In this document: in pieces, positions 25,700 through 34,037 of the stretch
Numbering within the stretch: position 1 is the stretch's first letter
Layout of the letters: the number at the start of each line of letters is the position of its first letter
Notes under the pieces: model-generated
The model's input: only the letters and a program-made list of their open reading frames with translations
Databases searched by the model: none
Told to the model about the DNA's origin: nothing
Translations under genes and position numbers: made by a program
NCBI RefSeq assembly: GCF_032397745.1
Contig: NZ_CP135921.1
Coordinates: 4,514,501 to 4,578,500, forward strand
Source: Bradyrhizobium prioriisuperbiae
Lineage (GTDB): Bacteria; Pseudomonadota; Alphaproteobacteria; Rhizobiales; Xanthobacteraceae
Direction: 5' to 3'
Length of the DNA stretch: 64,000 nt

Positions 25700-25750
25700 G
25701 TGTTTTCAAGCGAAGTGGACGCCGCTCGGCGTGAAGAAAACGCGTCAAAC
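25700..25750. repeat. Dispersed repeat, short diverged form, copy 2
   Basis: GTGTTTTCAAGCGAAGTGG leads to GAAGAAAACGCGTCAAAC, matching the first half of the longer repeat at 10482. It lacks the downstream hairpin. It fills the gap between the flavin reductase and the TctC gene. Confidence 0.75.
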
Positions 25751-25769
25751 AAAAATATCAGGGGCAATA

Positions 25770-26765
25770 ATGATATTCTCAATCAACAGACTCTGCATGC
25801 AAGGGTTGGCGCTGATCGCCTTCGTCATGTGCACAAGCCCCGCTGTCAAAGCGCAGGGCTATCCCAACCGTCCCATCACCATCAAGCTGGCGTTTCCCGC
25901 CGGCGGTCCCGCGGATGTGTCGGTGCGCGCCGCGAATGTGGTGCTCCAGCGCAATCTCGGCCCGTCGCTGATCACCGAGAACGTTCCCGGCGCTAGCGGC
26001 TCGATCGGCGTTCTGGCCGCGCTCAAGGCCACTCCCGATGGCTACACACTGCTCGGCACCACCGGCACGGATTTCCTGGTCGCGCCATTCGTCGTGCCGG
26101 CTGCAAAGTATGAGCCGGAAAAATTCCGGTTGCTGGGCGTGGTCGGCATTTCGGATTTCGTCCTGCTGTCCAGCAATACGTTGTCCTTTCGCAACATCGA
26201 CGAGTTGATCGAGTACGCGCGCAAGCCCGGCAGCAAGATGCTGACCCTGGCGCATTGGGGCACGGGCTCGACCCCGCATATTGTCGGCGCCGATTTCCAG
26301 GGACGCACCAACACGAAATTCCTGGAAGTGCCCTACAAGGGCGTGGCTCCAGTGCTGGCCGATATGTCCGGCGGCCACATCGATCTGACGTTTGCGCCGC
26401 TGGGGGGCTCGACCCTCAGCCTGATCCAGTCGGGCCAGGTCAAGGCGATCGCCGTCGCCAGTGCTGAGCGCAATCCCGCGTTGCCGGATGTGCCGACCAT
26501 GAGCGAGAGCGCAAGCCTCAGGAGTTTCGAATACAGCCTCTGGTCAGCATTGTTCGCGCCGCCCGGCACGCCAGAACCGGTGGTCGCGCGACTGAACGAG
26601 GCGCTGAATGTCTGGAACACCAGCGACGACAACCTCGCGCGGATCAAGGCCAATGCCTCACGGCGTCTCGAGCCCATGAGTGTCGACCAGGCCGACGCCT
26701 TCCTCAAAAGCGAGCGCGACAAATACATCGCCATGGTGCGCGCGCTCAATCTGCAGGCGCAATAG
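25770..26765 (+). CDS. TctC-type tripartite tricarboxylate solute-binding protein
   Basis: This 331-residue exported protein has a signal peptide (GLALIAFVMCTSPAVKAQ). The mature start YPNRPITIKLAFPAGGPAD is the family signature, as are VPGASGSIGV and the VPYKGVAPVLADMSGGHIDL region. It binds a carboxylate in the periplasm and would hand it to a TctAB-like membrane pair, not encoded here; orphan TctC proteins are abundant in such genomes. The ATG at 25770 follows AGGGG; ATG 25797 is an alternative. Confidence 0.88.
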   Translation: MIFSINRLCMQGLALIAFVMCTSPAVKAQGYPNRPITIKLAFPAGGPADVSVRAANVVLQRNLGPSLITENVPGASGSIGVLAALKATPDGYTLLGTTGTDFLVAPFVVPAAKYEPEKFRLLGVVGISDFVLLSSNTLSFRNIDELIEYARKPGSKMLTLAHWGTGSTPHIVGADFQGRTNTKFLEVPYKGVAPVLADMSGGHIDLTFAPLGGSTLSLIQSGQVKAIAVASAERNPALPDVPTMSESASLRSFEYSLWSALFAPPGTPEPVVARLNEALNVWNTSDDNLARIKANASRRLEPMSVDQADAFLKSERDKYIAMVRALNLQAQ

Positions 26766-26825
26766 CAGGGTGTCGGCGGCGACCAGGGGACGGGCGAGGG
26801 CGTTGAAGAACTTCAGCCTCGCGCC

Positions 26826-28631
26826 TCACCCTCGCATCAAGTCCTGCAATTCCGCCGGCAGGTTCTCGAACTTGACGTCGCCCTTGCTGATCATCTCCCG
26901 CAACAGCCGGCGCACCTCGCTCCAGCGCTTCTGCGCCTTCAGCCGCCGCAGCCGGTTGAACAGGGTCTCGAGGTGGGCGGCATAACGTACTTCGAGGCGG
27001 CGGCGCATCGCTTCCTCGAACTTGTTGAGGCCTTCGCTGATCGGCCGCGTTCCGCCATAGGGATTGTTCTCGCGGGCCGGCCGTCCTTCCTTGGTGATAC
27101 GGCCGGTGAAGGGATCGCGGGTGTGCTCTTCGTGACCCAGCACATAGTCCTCTTTCAGCGGCCGCCCGTCGGGGCCGATGTCGCCTTTTTTCGGCAGTCG
27201 ATAGTCGCCGGTGGGGTTCTCCCGGATCTGGCGGCGGATATGCTCGCGGATCCAGGACGGCACGCTGGGGTCGTCGGCCAGCTCCACGATGCGAGTGTCG
27301 CGCCCGGTGCGTCCGATGTCGCGTCGCGGTTCGGGCCGGGTGCCTTCGAGAAATCGTTCCAGCGGTTCGCCGTAATAGCCGGGGCCGGGCGGCTTCGGCG
27401 CCTCGAACGGCTTCCACCGTCGTGGTGGGCTGTAGCCGCCGGGCCCGAAGCTGCGCCCGCCGGCGCCGCCATTGATCTGGATGGCGCGGTCCGGCGGTAT
27501 TTCTTCCAGGCCTTTCGGCAATCTCGGTTTTAGTTGCGGTCTTGGCTGTATCCGTTGCACGCGCGGCTGCGGCCTTGGTCGCGGCCGCGGCTGAACGCGG
27601 GGCCCCCGGCCTTTCGGAACCGAGCCCAGCTTCTTCAGTCCCCATGTCGCCGCCGCGATGATCCCGTCGATCGAGATCGAGGCCACGGCGCGGCCGAAGG
27701 CTTCGCGGGCGCGGGCGAACTCCCGCGCATTGCCGGCGGTGTTGAGGGCGGAGAGCGCGTCCAGCAGTTCGAAGAACTGCTTGCCGAGGGTGTAGAGCAG
27801 ATAGGCGTCGAGCAGGATGTCGATGCCCGGCACGAATTGCAGCACCACGATTGCGAACAGCCCCAGCACGAAGGCATGCGGATCTGGCAGCGCGTCCCAG
27901 AAATCCTGGCCGAGTTCACCCGACGAGATCAACTGGTCGAACGCCAGATAGATCCGGTCGATCGGACCCATCTCGTCCAGCATAGTGTCCAGCGCGTCCC
28001 AGTCGGATTGTTCCGGGGTGTCGATCCAGCCGGAGAGTGAGTTCTCGTCGTCGTCCGGCGAGTAACCGAGCCGCGCCATCTCCTCAACGTAGACATCGTT
28101 GTCGGCGACGTCGCCATGCGGCGTGTAGGAGAGGCCGCGCTCGCGCGCCAGCATGTGCAGATGCATCAGGCGTTTTTCGCGCAGCCCATCGCGCGGATCG
28201 AAGTCGCCGTCCGACGGCGCCGGTGATGGAGTGTCGTCCGGCGAGAGCGCGATCCGGTCGTCCGGCATGTCGGGGGCTCGCGCGCGCCGGCGCCGCTTGC
28301 GCCGCCAGTGCGCATAAATGTAATCCATGCGCCCGCCGGGACCGGATTCCTCATGAGCGGGCACGAATTCGTAATCGTCGTCGCCATCGTGGTCGTCGGG
28401 CCGTTCGCGGGTCCGCGGTTCCGGCCCGGTGTCGGCAAAGCCGCCGTTGAACAGCACATGCTCCATGGCAGCGCGGCGCCGGCGATTGCGTTCGCCCTCC
28501 AGCGCGTCGAGGCGTTCGCGCTGCGCGGGGCTGGCGGTGTGATGGCCGCCGAGTTCAAGCGCCATCTGCGCGATGGCGTTGTGCAGGGCCTTGTCCGGCA
28601 GCTCGATGAGATCGATGATCGGATCCGGCAT
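26826..28631 (-). CDS. Polymorphic-toxin-like protein, partner of the HK97-like gene
   Basis: This 601-residue protein matches no family I can name with certainty. Residues 1-60 are helical (IIDLIELPDKALHNAIAQMA). Residues 70-220 are charged and low-complexity with acidic stretches. Residues 253-335 are strongly hydrophobic and helical (VLGLFAIVVLQFVPGIDILL, then GIIAAATWGLKKLG), like pre-toxin regions. Residues 341-376 are a Pro/Arg linker. The C-terminal ~150 contain DYVLGHEEHTRDPF and ARENNPYGG, reminiscent of GH...NP nuclease-type toxin tips. GAGGAG precedes the start, 10 bases after the upstream stop. No immunity gene follows; the next gene is convergent. The toxin role is inference. Confidence 0.5.
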   Translation of the reverse strand: MPDPIIDLIELPDKALHNAIAQMALELGGHHTASPAQRERLDALEGERNRRRRAAMEHVLFNGGFADTGPEPRTRERPDDHDGDDDYEFVPAHEESGPGGRMDYIYAHWRRKRRRRARAPDMPDDRIALSPDDTPSPAPSDGDFDPRDGLREKRLMHLHMLARERGLSYTPHGDVADNDVYVEEMARLGYSPDDDENSLSGWIDTPEQSDWDALDTMLDEMGPIDRIYLAFDQLISSGELGQDFWDALPDPHAFVLGLFAIVVLQFVPGIDILLDAYLLYTLGKQFFELLDALSALNTAGNAREFARAREAFGRAVASISIDGIIAAATWGLKKLGSVPKGRGPRVQPRPRPRPQPRVQRIQPRPQLKPRLPKGLEEIPPDRAIQINGGAGGRSFGPGGYSPPRRWKPFEAPKPPGPGYYGEPLERFLEGTRPEPRRDIGRTGRDTRIVELADDPSVPSWIREHIRRQIRENPTGDYRLPKKGDIGPDGRPLKEDYVLGHEEHTRDPFTGRITKEGRPARENNPYGGTRPISEGLNKFEEAMRRRLEVRYAAHLETLFNRLRRLKAQKRWSEVRRLLREMISKGDVKFENLPAELQDLMRG

Positions 28632-28641
28632 GGGCCGCTCC

Positions 28642-29682
28642 TCAGGGCTGCGCGTAGGGATCTGCGGTCGGGATCTTCTGCAGCACGGCCACCGCCTGTT
28701 CCTCCGGCACCAGCACCGAGACAATGGCGTAGACTTCCGTCGCCGGGCTGCTGCCCTCCACTTCGCCGCTGGCGTCGCGCCACGACACCGTGGTGCTGCG
28801 GCGCTGCAGGCCGTAATTGTCGGAGTCGCCGCCGACATGGACGAACCGCACCGCGCTGTCGCCGGTGATCTTGATCGCCCAGGCCTCGGTGGTGGAGGTC
28901 GTGCCGGCGGGTTCGGCGATCCGCCCTGTCACCAGCGGCACGCCGCAATAGTGCAGCTGCTTTTTTGCGGTCAGCGGGCAATATTCGAACACCGGATCGA
29001 TGCCCTTGTCCTGGTGTTCCTTCACCAGCCGCCAGATCACCCGCGAGGTGGTGACGATGACATCGGGACCGACGCCGAAGTCGCCGTCGCTCGGACAGCA
29101 GCGCGCGATGATCTCGGCAAGACCGCCGAGCAGCTTGCGCGCCGGATCGTAGGTCACGTGCTGCGGGCTCGCCGCCGGCAAATAATAGCGGAAGCCGGCG
29201 AGCTCCGACTGGTCGTCGTTGGAGGGAAAGGAATTCCACGCGGCGTCGCTCATGGCGCGGACCACGGCGGTGCCGGCCAGGATCTCCTGGTGGCGGCGCA
29301 TGCTCTGCTCCATCAGCGGGTCGTCGCGGAAAACCGTGCTGACTTTCTTGAAGCGGGTGCCTGCGATGTCGAACTCCTGGCCGAACGGCGTGCTGGCGCC
29401 CTGCACCCAGGTGGTGCCGGCGCCGCCGCGCGCGGTGAAGGGCGGTTCGAACAGATCCTCCGCGGTACGCACCTGGTACTGGCGCGCCACCGGCCGGTCC
29501 GAGCCGCCGGCGCGCACGAACGGCACCAGGCGGATGAAATCGTCCGCGACCTTGTAGCTCGCATCCTGCACCGCGGGCGCATCGCCGCGCGACGGCGGCA
29601 CCGGGCGCGGCAGCACCACGGGCGCGCGATAGTTCTGGTTGAGCACTTCCAGCGAAAAGCGGGTGACGGCGGCAAATCCCAT
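28642..29682 (-). CDS. HK97-fold major-capsid-like protein, stand-alone
   Basis: The protein has 346 residues. Residues 48-58 (DFIRLVPFVRA), 90-115 (a TTWVQGASTPFGQEFDIAG strand region), 122-165 (a helix with EILAGTAVVRAMSDAAWNSF) and 180-275 follow the order seen in phage major capsid and encapsulin-type proteins. The 199-222 part, DGDFGVGPDVIVTTSRVIWR, then YCGVPLVTGRIAEP with TTEAWAIKI, matches the P-domain 'list of copies, then target loop' pattern. No portal, terminase, protease or tail gene is near. AAAGGAG sets the start at 29682. It forms an operon with the toxin-like gene, so an encapsulating or displaying shell is possible. Fold assignment is by pattern only. Confidence 0.55.
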   Translation of the reverse strand: MGFAAVTRFSLEVLNQNYRAPVVLPRPVPPSRGDAPAVQDASYKVADDFIRLVPFVRAGGSDRPVARQYQVRTAEDLFEPPFTARGGAGTTWVQGASTPFGQEFDIAGTRFKKVSTVFRDDPLMEQSMRRHQEILAGTAVVRAMSDAAWNSFPSNDDQSELAGFRYYLPAASPQHVTYDPARKLLGGLAEIIARCCPSDGDFGVGPDVIVTTSRVIWRLVKEHQDKGIDPVFEYCPLTAKKQLHYCGVPLVTGRIAEPAGTTSTTEAWAIKITGDSAVRFVHVGGDSDNYGLQRRSTTVSWRDASGEVEGSSPATEVYAIVSVLVPEEQAVAVLQKIPTADPYAQP

Positions 29683-30112
29683 GATGGCTCCTTTGGCGGC
29701 TGTCGAGGCCGCGCCTGTTCACGATCCGCGCACGCATGCGGGCCGGCGCAAGGCATTGCGCGGCAACGGGCGCCCACCGGCTTTCGACGGCGATGGCGCG
29801 GCGGATCCTTGAAAACGATGCGGCGGAAAAACCCCGCCATGCCGGAGTTTGAAAAACGACGTGCTGAAATTCTTCTTGGTGGTCGCGCGGATTTCTGAAG
29901 GCTGCGCCTTACAGGCGCATGGCCTCAAACGATCGTCGATGCTTCAGATGCTTCAAATATCGATCGACGTCGTATCTCCCGCATGGCCGCGTGCGACGAG
30001 CGGAAGTCTACACCATCCGCGCGCGGATGACGCGCGAGACGAATGGCCGCAAGGCTTGTGTGATCGAGATCACATTGCCGCATCCGAGATTTTGGTCCGT
30101 GCGGCCGCGGTC
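29683..30112. other. Intergenic upstream of the HK97-like gene
   Basis: These 430 bases have no supported gene. They hold a small hairpin (GCGCCT-TAC-AGGCGC at 29904-29918), a GATGCTTCA direct repeat at about 29938-29955, and a perfect Crp-type palindrome at 30059-30074. The length and the palindrome suggest a regulated promoter region for the two-gene operon to the left. Confidence 0.5.
30059..30074. promoter_or_regulatory. Crp-type site TGTGATCGAGATCACA
   Basis: The 16-bp sequence is a perfect palindrome with Crp half-sites TGTGA and TCACA separated by six bases. It lies about 375 bases upstream of the HK97-like gene start and just beyond the stop of the GST gene, so it would most simply serve the leftward operon. 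A Crp/Fnr-family gene exists at 47329 in this window but need not be the binder. Confidence 0.55.
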
Positions 30113-30730
30113 TCAACCCTCCGCGGGCACCGTCGCCGACAACGACGGCCGCTGGGAGATCGTCGCGAACCAGGTCGCGAGCGCCGGCCGGGTGCCGCGC
30201 CAGTCCACATCGGCAAAACGAAAATCGAGATAGCCGAGTGCGCAGGCGATGGTGAGGCTGCCGATCGTGATCCCGGATCCGAAATCGGCGACCGTCGCCT
30301 CCATGTGATCGAGCGCGGCGGCGATCTTGGTCATCTGGCCGCCAGCCCATTCCGAGGATCTGTGCTCGGACGGCCGACAGGTCATCTCGTAGCGGCCGAG
30401 CAGGGCGGCATCCAGCAAGCCGTCGCCAAGTGCCTGTTCGGTGAGAACCCGCCATCGCTCAGCGCCGCGAGGAAACAGCGAACCGCCGACGCTGTCGTTG
30501 AGGTATTCGCAGATCACGCGGCTGTCGAACAGCAGGGTGCCATCCGCAAGCTTTGCCGCCGGCACCTTGGCCAGCGGATTGAAGGCGGCGATGCGTTCGT
30601 CGCGTTTCAAGGGATGGGCGGCACTTGGCAGGCGCACAATGCGCTCTGCAATGCCGAGCTCGATGGCGGAGGCCATCACCTTGCGGACGTAAGGCGAGGT
30701 GGGGGCATAGAACAGTTCGATGTCGCTCAT
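30113..30730 (-). CDS. Glutathione S-transferase family protein
   Basis: This 205-residue cytoplasmic protein has the N-terminal thioredoxin-like domain: strand and helix (IELFYAPTSPYVRKVMASAI), cis-Pro region NPLAKVPAAKLADG and glutathione-binding DSRVICEYL. The C-terminal domain is all-helical. The Ser at about 12 in APTSPYVRK fits the catalytic position of bacterial GST-like proteins. It lies 11 bases downstream of an M20 deacetylase gene on the same strand, and the two probably form an operon. Confidence 0.87.
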   Translation of the reverse strand: MSDIELFYAPTSPYVRKVMASAIELGIAERIVRLPSAAHPLKRDERIAAFNPLAKVPAAKLADGTLLFDSRVICEYLNDSVGGSLFPRGAERWRVLTEQALGDGLLDAALLGRYEMTCRPSEHRSSEWAGGQMTKIAAALDHMEATVADFGSGITIGSLTIACALGYLDFRFADVDWRGTRPALATWFATISQRPSLSATVPAEG

Positions 30731-30741
30731 GTCTGATGTCC

Positions 30742-31896
30742 CTAGGGCAGGAGGACGAAATCGGCTAGCCTGTCCATCATCGCGCTGGCCGCCGCGAGTT
30801 CACTGAGCGCGATCCATTCATCCGCCTTGTGGGCGCGTGCGATGTCGCCGGGGCCGCAAACCAGCGTGGGAATGCCGGCTTGCGCGTAGATGCCGGCTTC
30901 GGTGCCGAACGCAACGGTGCCGGCGGGCTGCGTGTCCTGCGCCAGCCGCGCGACCAGCAGCGTTGCGGGATCGGCGCTACCTGTGTCGAGGGCGGGATAG
31001 GCCAACATCTCTTCCGAGATGATGTCCGCTTCCGGTGCCGCGGCCTGCAGGCGACGGCGTTCTTGCTCGACCAGCGCGTCGACGCGCGCGAGAATGTCGC
31101 CGGCGTCGCGGCCCGGCATCATGCGCACTTCGTATTCCAGCACCGCACGGTCCGGCACGATGTTGAGGGCTGTGCCGCCATGCAGCGAGCCGACATGGAC
31201 ACTGGTGAACGGCGGATCGAAAGAGAGATCGCCGCCACGCGCCACCTCGGCCTCGGCGAAACCGCGCAGGCCATAAGCGATGGCTGCGGCCGCATCCACC
31301 GCATTGGCGGCGCGGTGCGGCATGGCTGAATGGCCGGTGCGGCCGGTGATGGTGAGACGTCGGGCGATCTTGCCCTTGTGGGCGCGCACCACGCGCAGGG
31401 TGGTCGGCTCGCCGACAATCGCAAGCATCGGTCGCGTGACGCTCTGCGTCAGTGCGCGAACAAGATCTGGCGCGCCGCGGCAGCCGACTTCTTCGTCATA
31501 GGAGAGCGCAAGATGGATCGGTCGCTCTTTTGCTGCCGTGAGGAAACGCGGAACGTGAGCGAGTACAACAGCGACAAAACCCTTCATGTCGGTCGCGCCG
31601 CGGCCAACAATCCGGCCGTCGCGGATGACGCCGCCGAACGGCGGCACGCTCCAGGATTGGCCCTCGACCGGCACCACGTCGGTGTGCGCCGACAGCACCA
31701 CGCCGGGGCGATCCGCCGGGCCGATGGTGGCGAGCAGCGAGGATTTTTGGCCGTCCGGCGAGGGAATGCGCCGTGCGGAGACGCCGTCAGCCTGAAGTAA
31801 TTCTTCAATATAACCGACGATATCAAGGTTCGAATTTGAACTTATACTTTGAAAGCGAATGAGATCGCATAGTATTTGTGTAATTTTTTCGATCAT
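30742..31896 (-). CDS. M20-family deacetylase, acetylornithine deacetylase (ArgE)-like
   Basis: This 384-residue protein shows metal-site and catalytic motifs of M20 peptidases: SAHTDVVPVEG, GRGATDMKGF, YDEEVGCRGA with the catalytic Glu pair, and the dimerisation-domain GRTGHSAMPHRAANAV. The opening ITQILCDLIRFQSISSNSNL is close to ArgE. ArgE makes ornithine from N-acetylornithine, but many paralogues remove acyl groups in catabolism. It is divergent from a DUF1028 gene 39 bases away, a pairing often found in amino-acid catabolic loci. Confidence 0.86.
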   Translation of the reverse strand: MIEKITQILCDLIRFQSISSNSNLDIVGYIEELLQADGVSARRIPSPDGQKSSLLATIGPADRPGVVLSAHTDVVPVEGQSWSVPPFGGVIRDGRIVGRGATDMKGFVAVVLAHVPRFLTAAKERPIHLALSYDEEVGCRGAPDLVRALTQSVTRPMLAIVGEPTTLRVVRAHKGKIARRLTITGRTGHSAMPHRAANAVDAAAAIAYGLRGFAEAEVARGGDLSFDPPFTSVHVGSLHGGTALNIVPDRAVLEYEVRMMPGRDAGDILARVDALVEQERRRLQAAAPEADIISEEMLAYPALDTGSADPATLLVARLAQDTQPAGTVAFGTEAGIYAQAGIPTLVCGPGDIARAHKADEWIALSELAAASAMMDRLADFVLLP

Positions 31897-31905
31897 ATAC
31901 TATGC
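31867..31905. promoter_or_regulatory. 9-bp inverted repeat flanking the M20 start codon
   Basis: GCATAGTAT at 31867-31875 and ATACTATGC at 31897-31905 enclose the ATG at 31896. The arm inside the gene and the arm in the 39-base divergent spacer could form an operator for both genes or an mRNA hairpin hiding the start codon. The surrounding DNA is AT-rich. Confidence 0.45.
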
Positions 31906-31935
31906 CTGAAGAGTCAAGATGATGGGAAACTGAAC

Positions 31936-32589
31936 ATGACCTATTCCATTTCGGCGCGCTGCCCTGACACCGGCGCCTTCGGGATCGCGATCACGTCGTC
32001 GAGCATTGCGGTCGCGGCGCGCTGCGCCTGGGTTGGTCCCCTGGGAACGGTGGTCTCGCAGAATGTCACCGATCCCGCGCTCGGTCCCACCGGACATGCG
32101 CTGCTGCGGCAGGGCCTGGGGTCGCCGGCCGTGCTCAGCAATCTGCTGCTCGCCACGCCGTCGCCGGAATGGCGGCAGGTCGGTGTGATCGATCGTTATG
32201 GTCGTGTGTCCTGGCACTCCGGCGCGCAGGCGCTGGCGCTCTCGGCTGTCGCGGAAGGCGCGGGCTGTCTGGCGCTGGGCAATCTGCTCGCCAACACCGA
32301 CGTGCCCGGCGTGATGATCAAGCGTTTCGAAGCCACCGCCGGCCAGGTGCTGGCCGAGCGGCTGCTGTCGGCGCTCGAAGCCGGTCTCGCAGCCGGCGGC
32401 GAAACCGATGACGAACATGGCGCCGGTCTGCATGTGGCGCACCAGTTCGACTGGCCGGTGGTGGACCTGCGGGTCGACTGGCATGATGAGCCGATCACTG
32501 AGCTGCGTGCGCTCTGGGAGCGTTACCGGCCGCAGCAGAAGGACTACATCGCACGCGCCCTCAATCCCGGCGCGGCGCCGTCGTTCTGA
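31936..32589 (+). CDS. DUF1028-family protein
   Basis: This 217-residue cytoplasmic protein begins with the DUF1028 pattern: YSISARCPDTGAFGIAITSS, then AARCAWVGPLGTVVSQN. This places it in the Ntn-hydrolase-like group. Members are often encoded beside peptidases, amidohydrolases or RidA proteins. The ATG at 31936 is chosen because the family starts there. It is divergent from an M20 deacetylase, so a joint role in breaking down an acylated amino compound is plausible. Confidence 0.86.
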   Translation: MTYSISARCPDTGAFGIAITSSSIAVAARCAWVGPLGTVVSQNVTDPALGPTGHALLRQGLGSPAVLSNLLLATPSPEWRQVGVIDRYGRVSWHSGAQALALSAVAEGAGCLALGNLLANTDVPGVMIKRFEATAGQVLAERLLSALEAGLAAGGETDDEHGAGLHVAHQFDWPVVDLRVDWHDEPITELRALWERYRPQQKDYIARALNPGAAPSF

Positions 32590-32713
32590 GGTGGGATGAA
32601 GTTTGGTTGAGCGGATCTCTCCATTGTCGCAGTTCAGTTCGCTCCGCCTGCGGCTACGGGATTCACGCGTCGTAATCTGAGATTGCCCCATGTCGGGACG
32701 ATGCTTTGTGCGG

Positions 32714-32857
32714 CTCCCTCCCCCCTTGTGGGGGAGGGCAGGGGAGGGGGGTATGCCCCGCATTCCGACATGAGAGGTGGCGTGACGCAGTCGATCAACT
32801 GCGCTGCGGCTTGTCTTCACCCCCCTCCCTGACCCTCCCCCACAAGGGGGGAGGGAA
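32714..32857. repeat. Large inverted-repeat element (C/G-rich arms)
   Basis: Arms at about 32714-32751 and 32820-32857 are near-perfect complements of each other: CCCTCCCCCACAAGGGGGG on the right and its complement on the left, about 38 bases each with a one-base slip. A 68-base middle part separates them. Each arm is also internally self-complementary. The unit fills the space between convergent genes. It looks like a non-coding miniature palindromic element. Confidence 0.7.
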
Positions 32858-32888
32858 CATTCATTGCCGAGCCGCATCGATTTCACTG

Positions 32889-34037
32889 TCATGCGTTGTC
32901 GTCCGGCGGGAAGGCAACGATGTCGTCGGAGCTGACAACAACACCGATCTCCGCACCGACCGGGCACGACGACAGCGCGCCGATGCCGGGCGAACGCAGC
33001 AGCACGCGCTCGTGCGCAATGCCCTGCATGTCGATGTAGAGATCGACATGGTCGCCCTGGAATATCTGCGCCGCAACGATACCGGGCAGTGATCCGGGCA
33101 GGCCGCGCGCGGCGATGCTCAGGTGCTCGGGCCGCACGAAGACATCCGTCCTGTCGCCGACGCGGAGCGCGGCGAGCGCCGTGGCCGGCACCTCCAGATG
33201 GGCCTCGCCGATGGACACGCTGTCGCTGTCGCCGCGTCGCTCTGCGAGGCGGCCCGTCAGGACGTTCACGTCGCCGACGAAAGACGCGACAAAACGATCG
33301 GCCGGGCGCCGATAGATGTCGCCGGGTGTTGCGATCTGCCGGATCCGGCCCGATGACATCACCGCGATCCGGTCCGACATCGACAGCGCTTCGCTCTGGT
33401 CATGGGTTACGAAGATGGTGGTGACGCCGAGATCGCGCTGGATCTGCTTCAGCTCCACCTGCATCGATCCCCGCAGGTTCTTGTCCAGTGCCGAGAACGG
33501 CTCGTCGAGCAGCAGCACCTTGGGCTGGATCACCAGCGCGCGCGCCAGCGCCACCCGCTGCTGCTGGCCGCCGGACAGCTGCCGCGGCATGCGGTCGGCG
33601 AAGCCGTCGAGCTTGACCAGCGCCAGCGCCTCATTCACCCGCCGAGCGATCTCCGCCTTGGCGACACCACGCGTCTTCAAGCCATAGGCGATATTCTTGG
33701 CGACGCTCATGTGCGGAAACAGCGCGTAGTTCTGGAACACGATGCCGATCTCGCGCTGATGCGCGGGCGTCTCGGTCACCAGCGTACCATCGATGAAGAT
33801 CTCGCCGCCGTCGGTCTCAAGAAAGCCGGCCACCAGATTCAGCAGCGTGGTCTTGCCGCAGCCGGACGGGCCCAGCAAGGTCATGAACTCACCCGGCGGA
33901 ATCTTGAGCCAGGCCTCGTGCAGCGCGGTTGCGTCGCCGAACCGCTTGGTGACGCCGTCAAGCTGGACGGTCGGGCGGACGAGGTCCTCGGACGTCGCGC
34001 GCGCGGTCGCGGCGAAATGGTCAGTGCGCATCAACAT
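32889..34037 (-). CDS. ABC transporter ATPase, PotA-type
   Basis: The protein has 382 residues. The ATPase domain carries Walker A GPSGCGKTT, Q-loop NYALFPHM, signature LSGGQQQR and Walker B LLLDEPFSALD. A C-terminal TOBE-like domain follows (VFVRPEHLSIAA). This is the polyamine/thiamine/iron-type importer class. It is last in the order binding protein, permease, permease, ATPase. The start overlaps the second permease's end by 17 bases; ATG 34031 is an alternative. Confidence 0.92.
   Translation of the reverse strand: MLMRTDHFAATARATSEDLVRPTVQLDGVTKRFGDATALHEAWLKIPPGEFMTLLGPSGCGKTTLLNLVAGFLETDGGEIFIDGTLVTETPAHQREIGIVFQNYALFPHMSVAKNIAYGLKTRGVAKAEIARRVNEALALVKLDGFADRMPRQLSGGQQQRVALARALVIQPKVLLLDEPFSALDKNLRGSMQVELKQIQRDLGVTTIFVTHDQSEALSMSDRIAVMSSGRIRQIATPGDIYRRPADRFVASFVGDVNVLTGRLAERRGDSDSVSIGEAHLEVPATALAALRVGDRTDVFVRPEHLSIAARGLPGSLPGIVAAQIFQGDHVDLYIDMQGIAHERVLLRSPGIGALSSCPVGAEIGVVVSSDDIVAFPPDDNA

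Noticed and set aside
26826..29682. Interpreting the capsid-like operon as part of an intact prophage
   Set aside because: No integrase, terminase, portal, protease, tail or lysis genes lie on either side; flanking genes are ordinary metabolic ones.
28166..29737. A 523-codon minus-strand frame across both the HK97-like and toxin-like genes
   Set aside because: It is out of frame with the two genes that have ribosome binding sites; its product is Arg/Pro/Ala-rich low-complexity, typical of a shadow frame in GC-rich DNA.
32706..32860. CRISPR-like array in the C/G-rich repeats
   Set aside because: Only two inverted arms, no regular direct repeats or spacers, and no cas genes.
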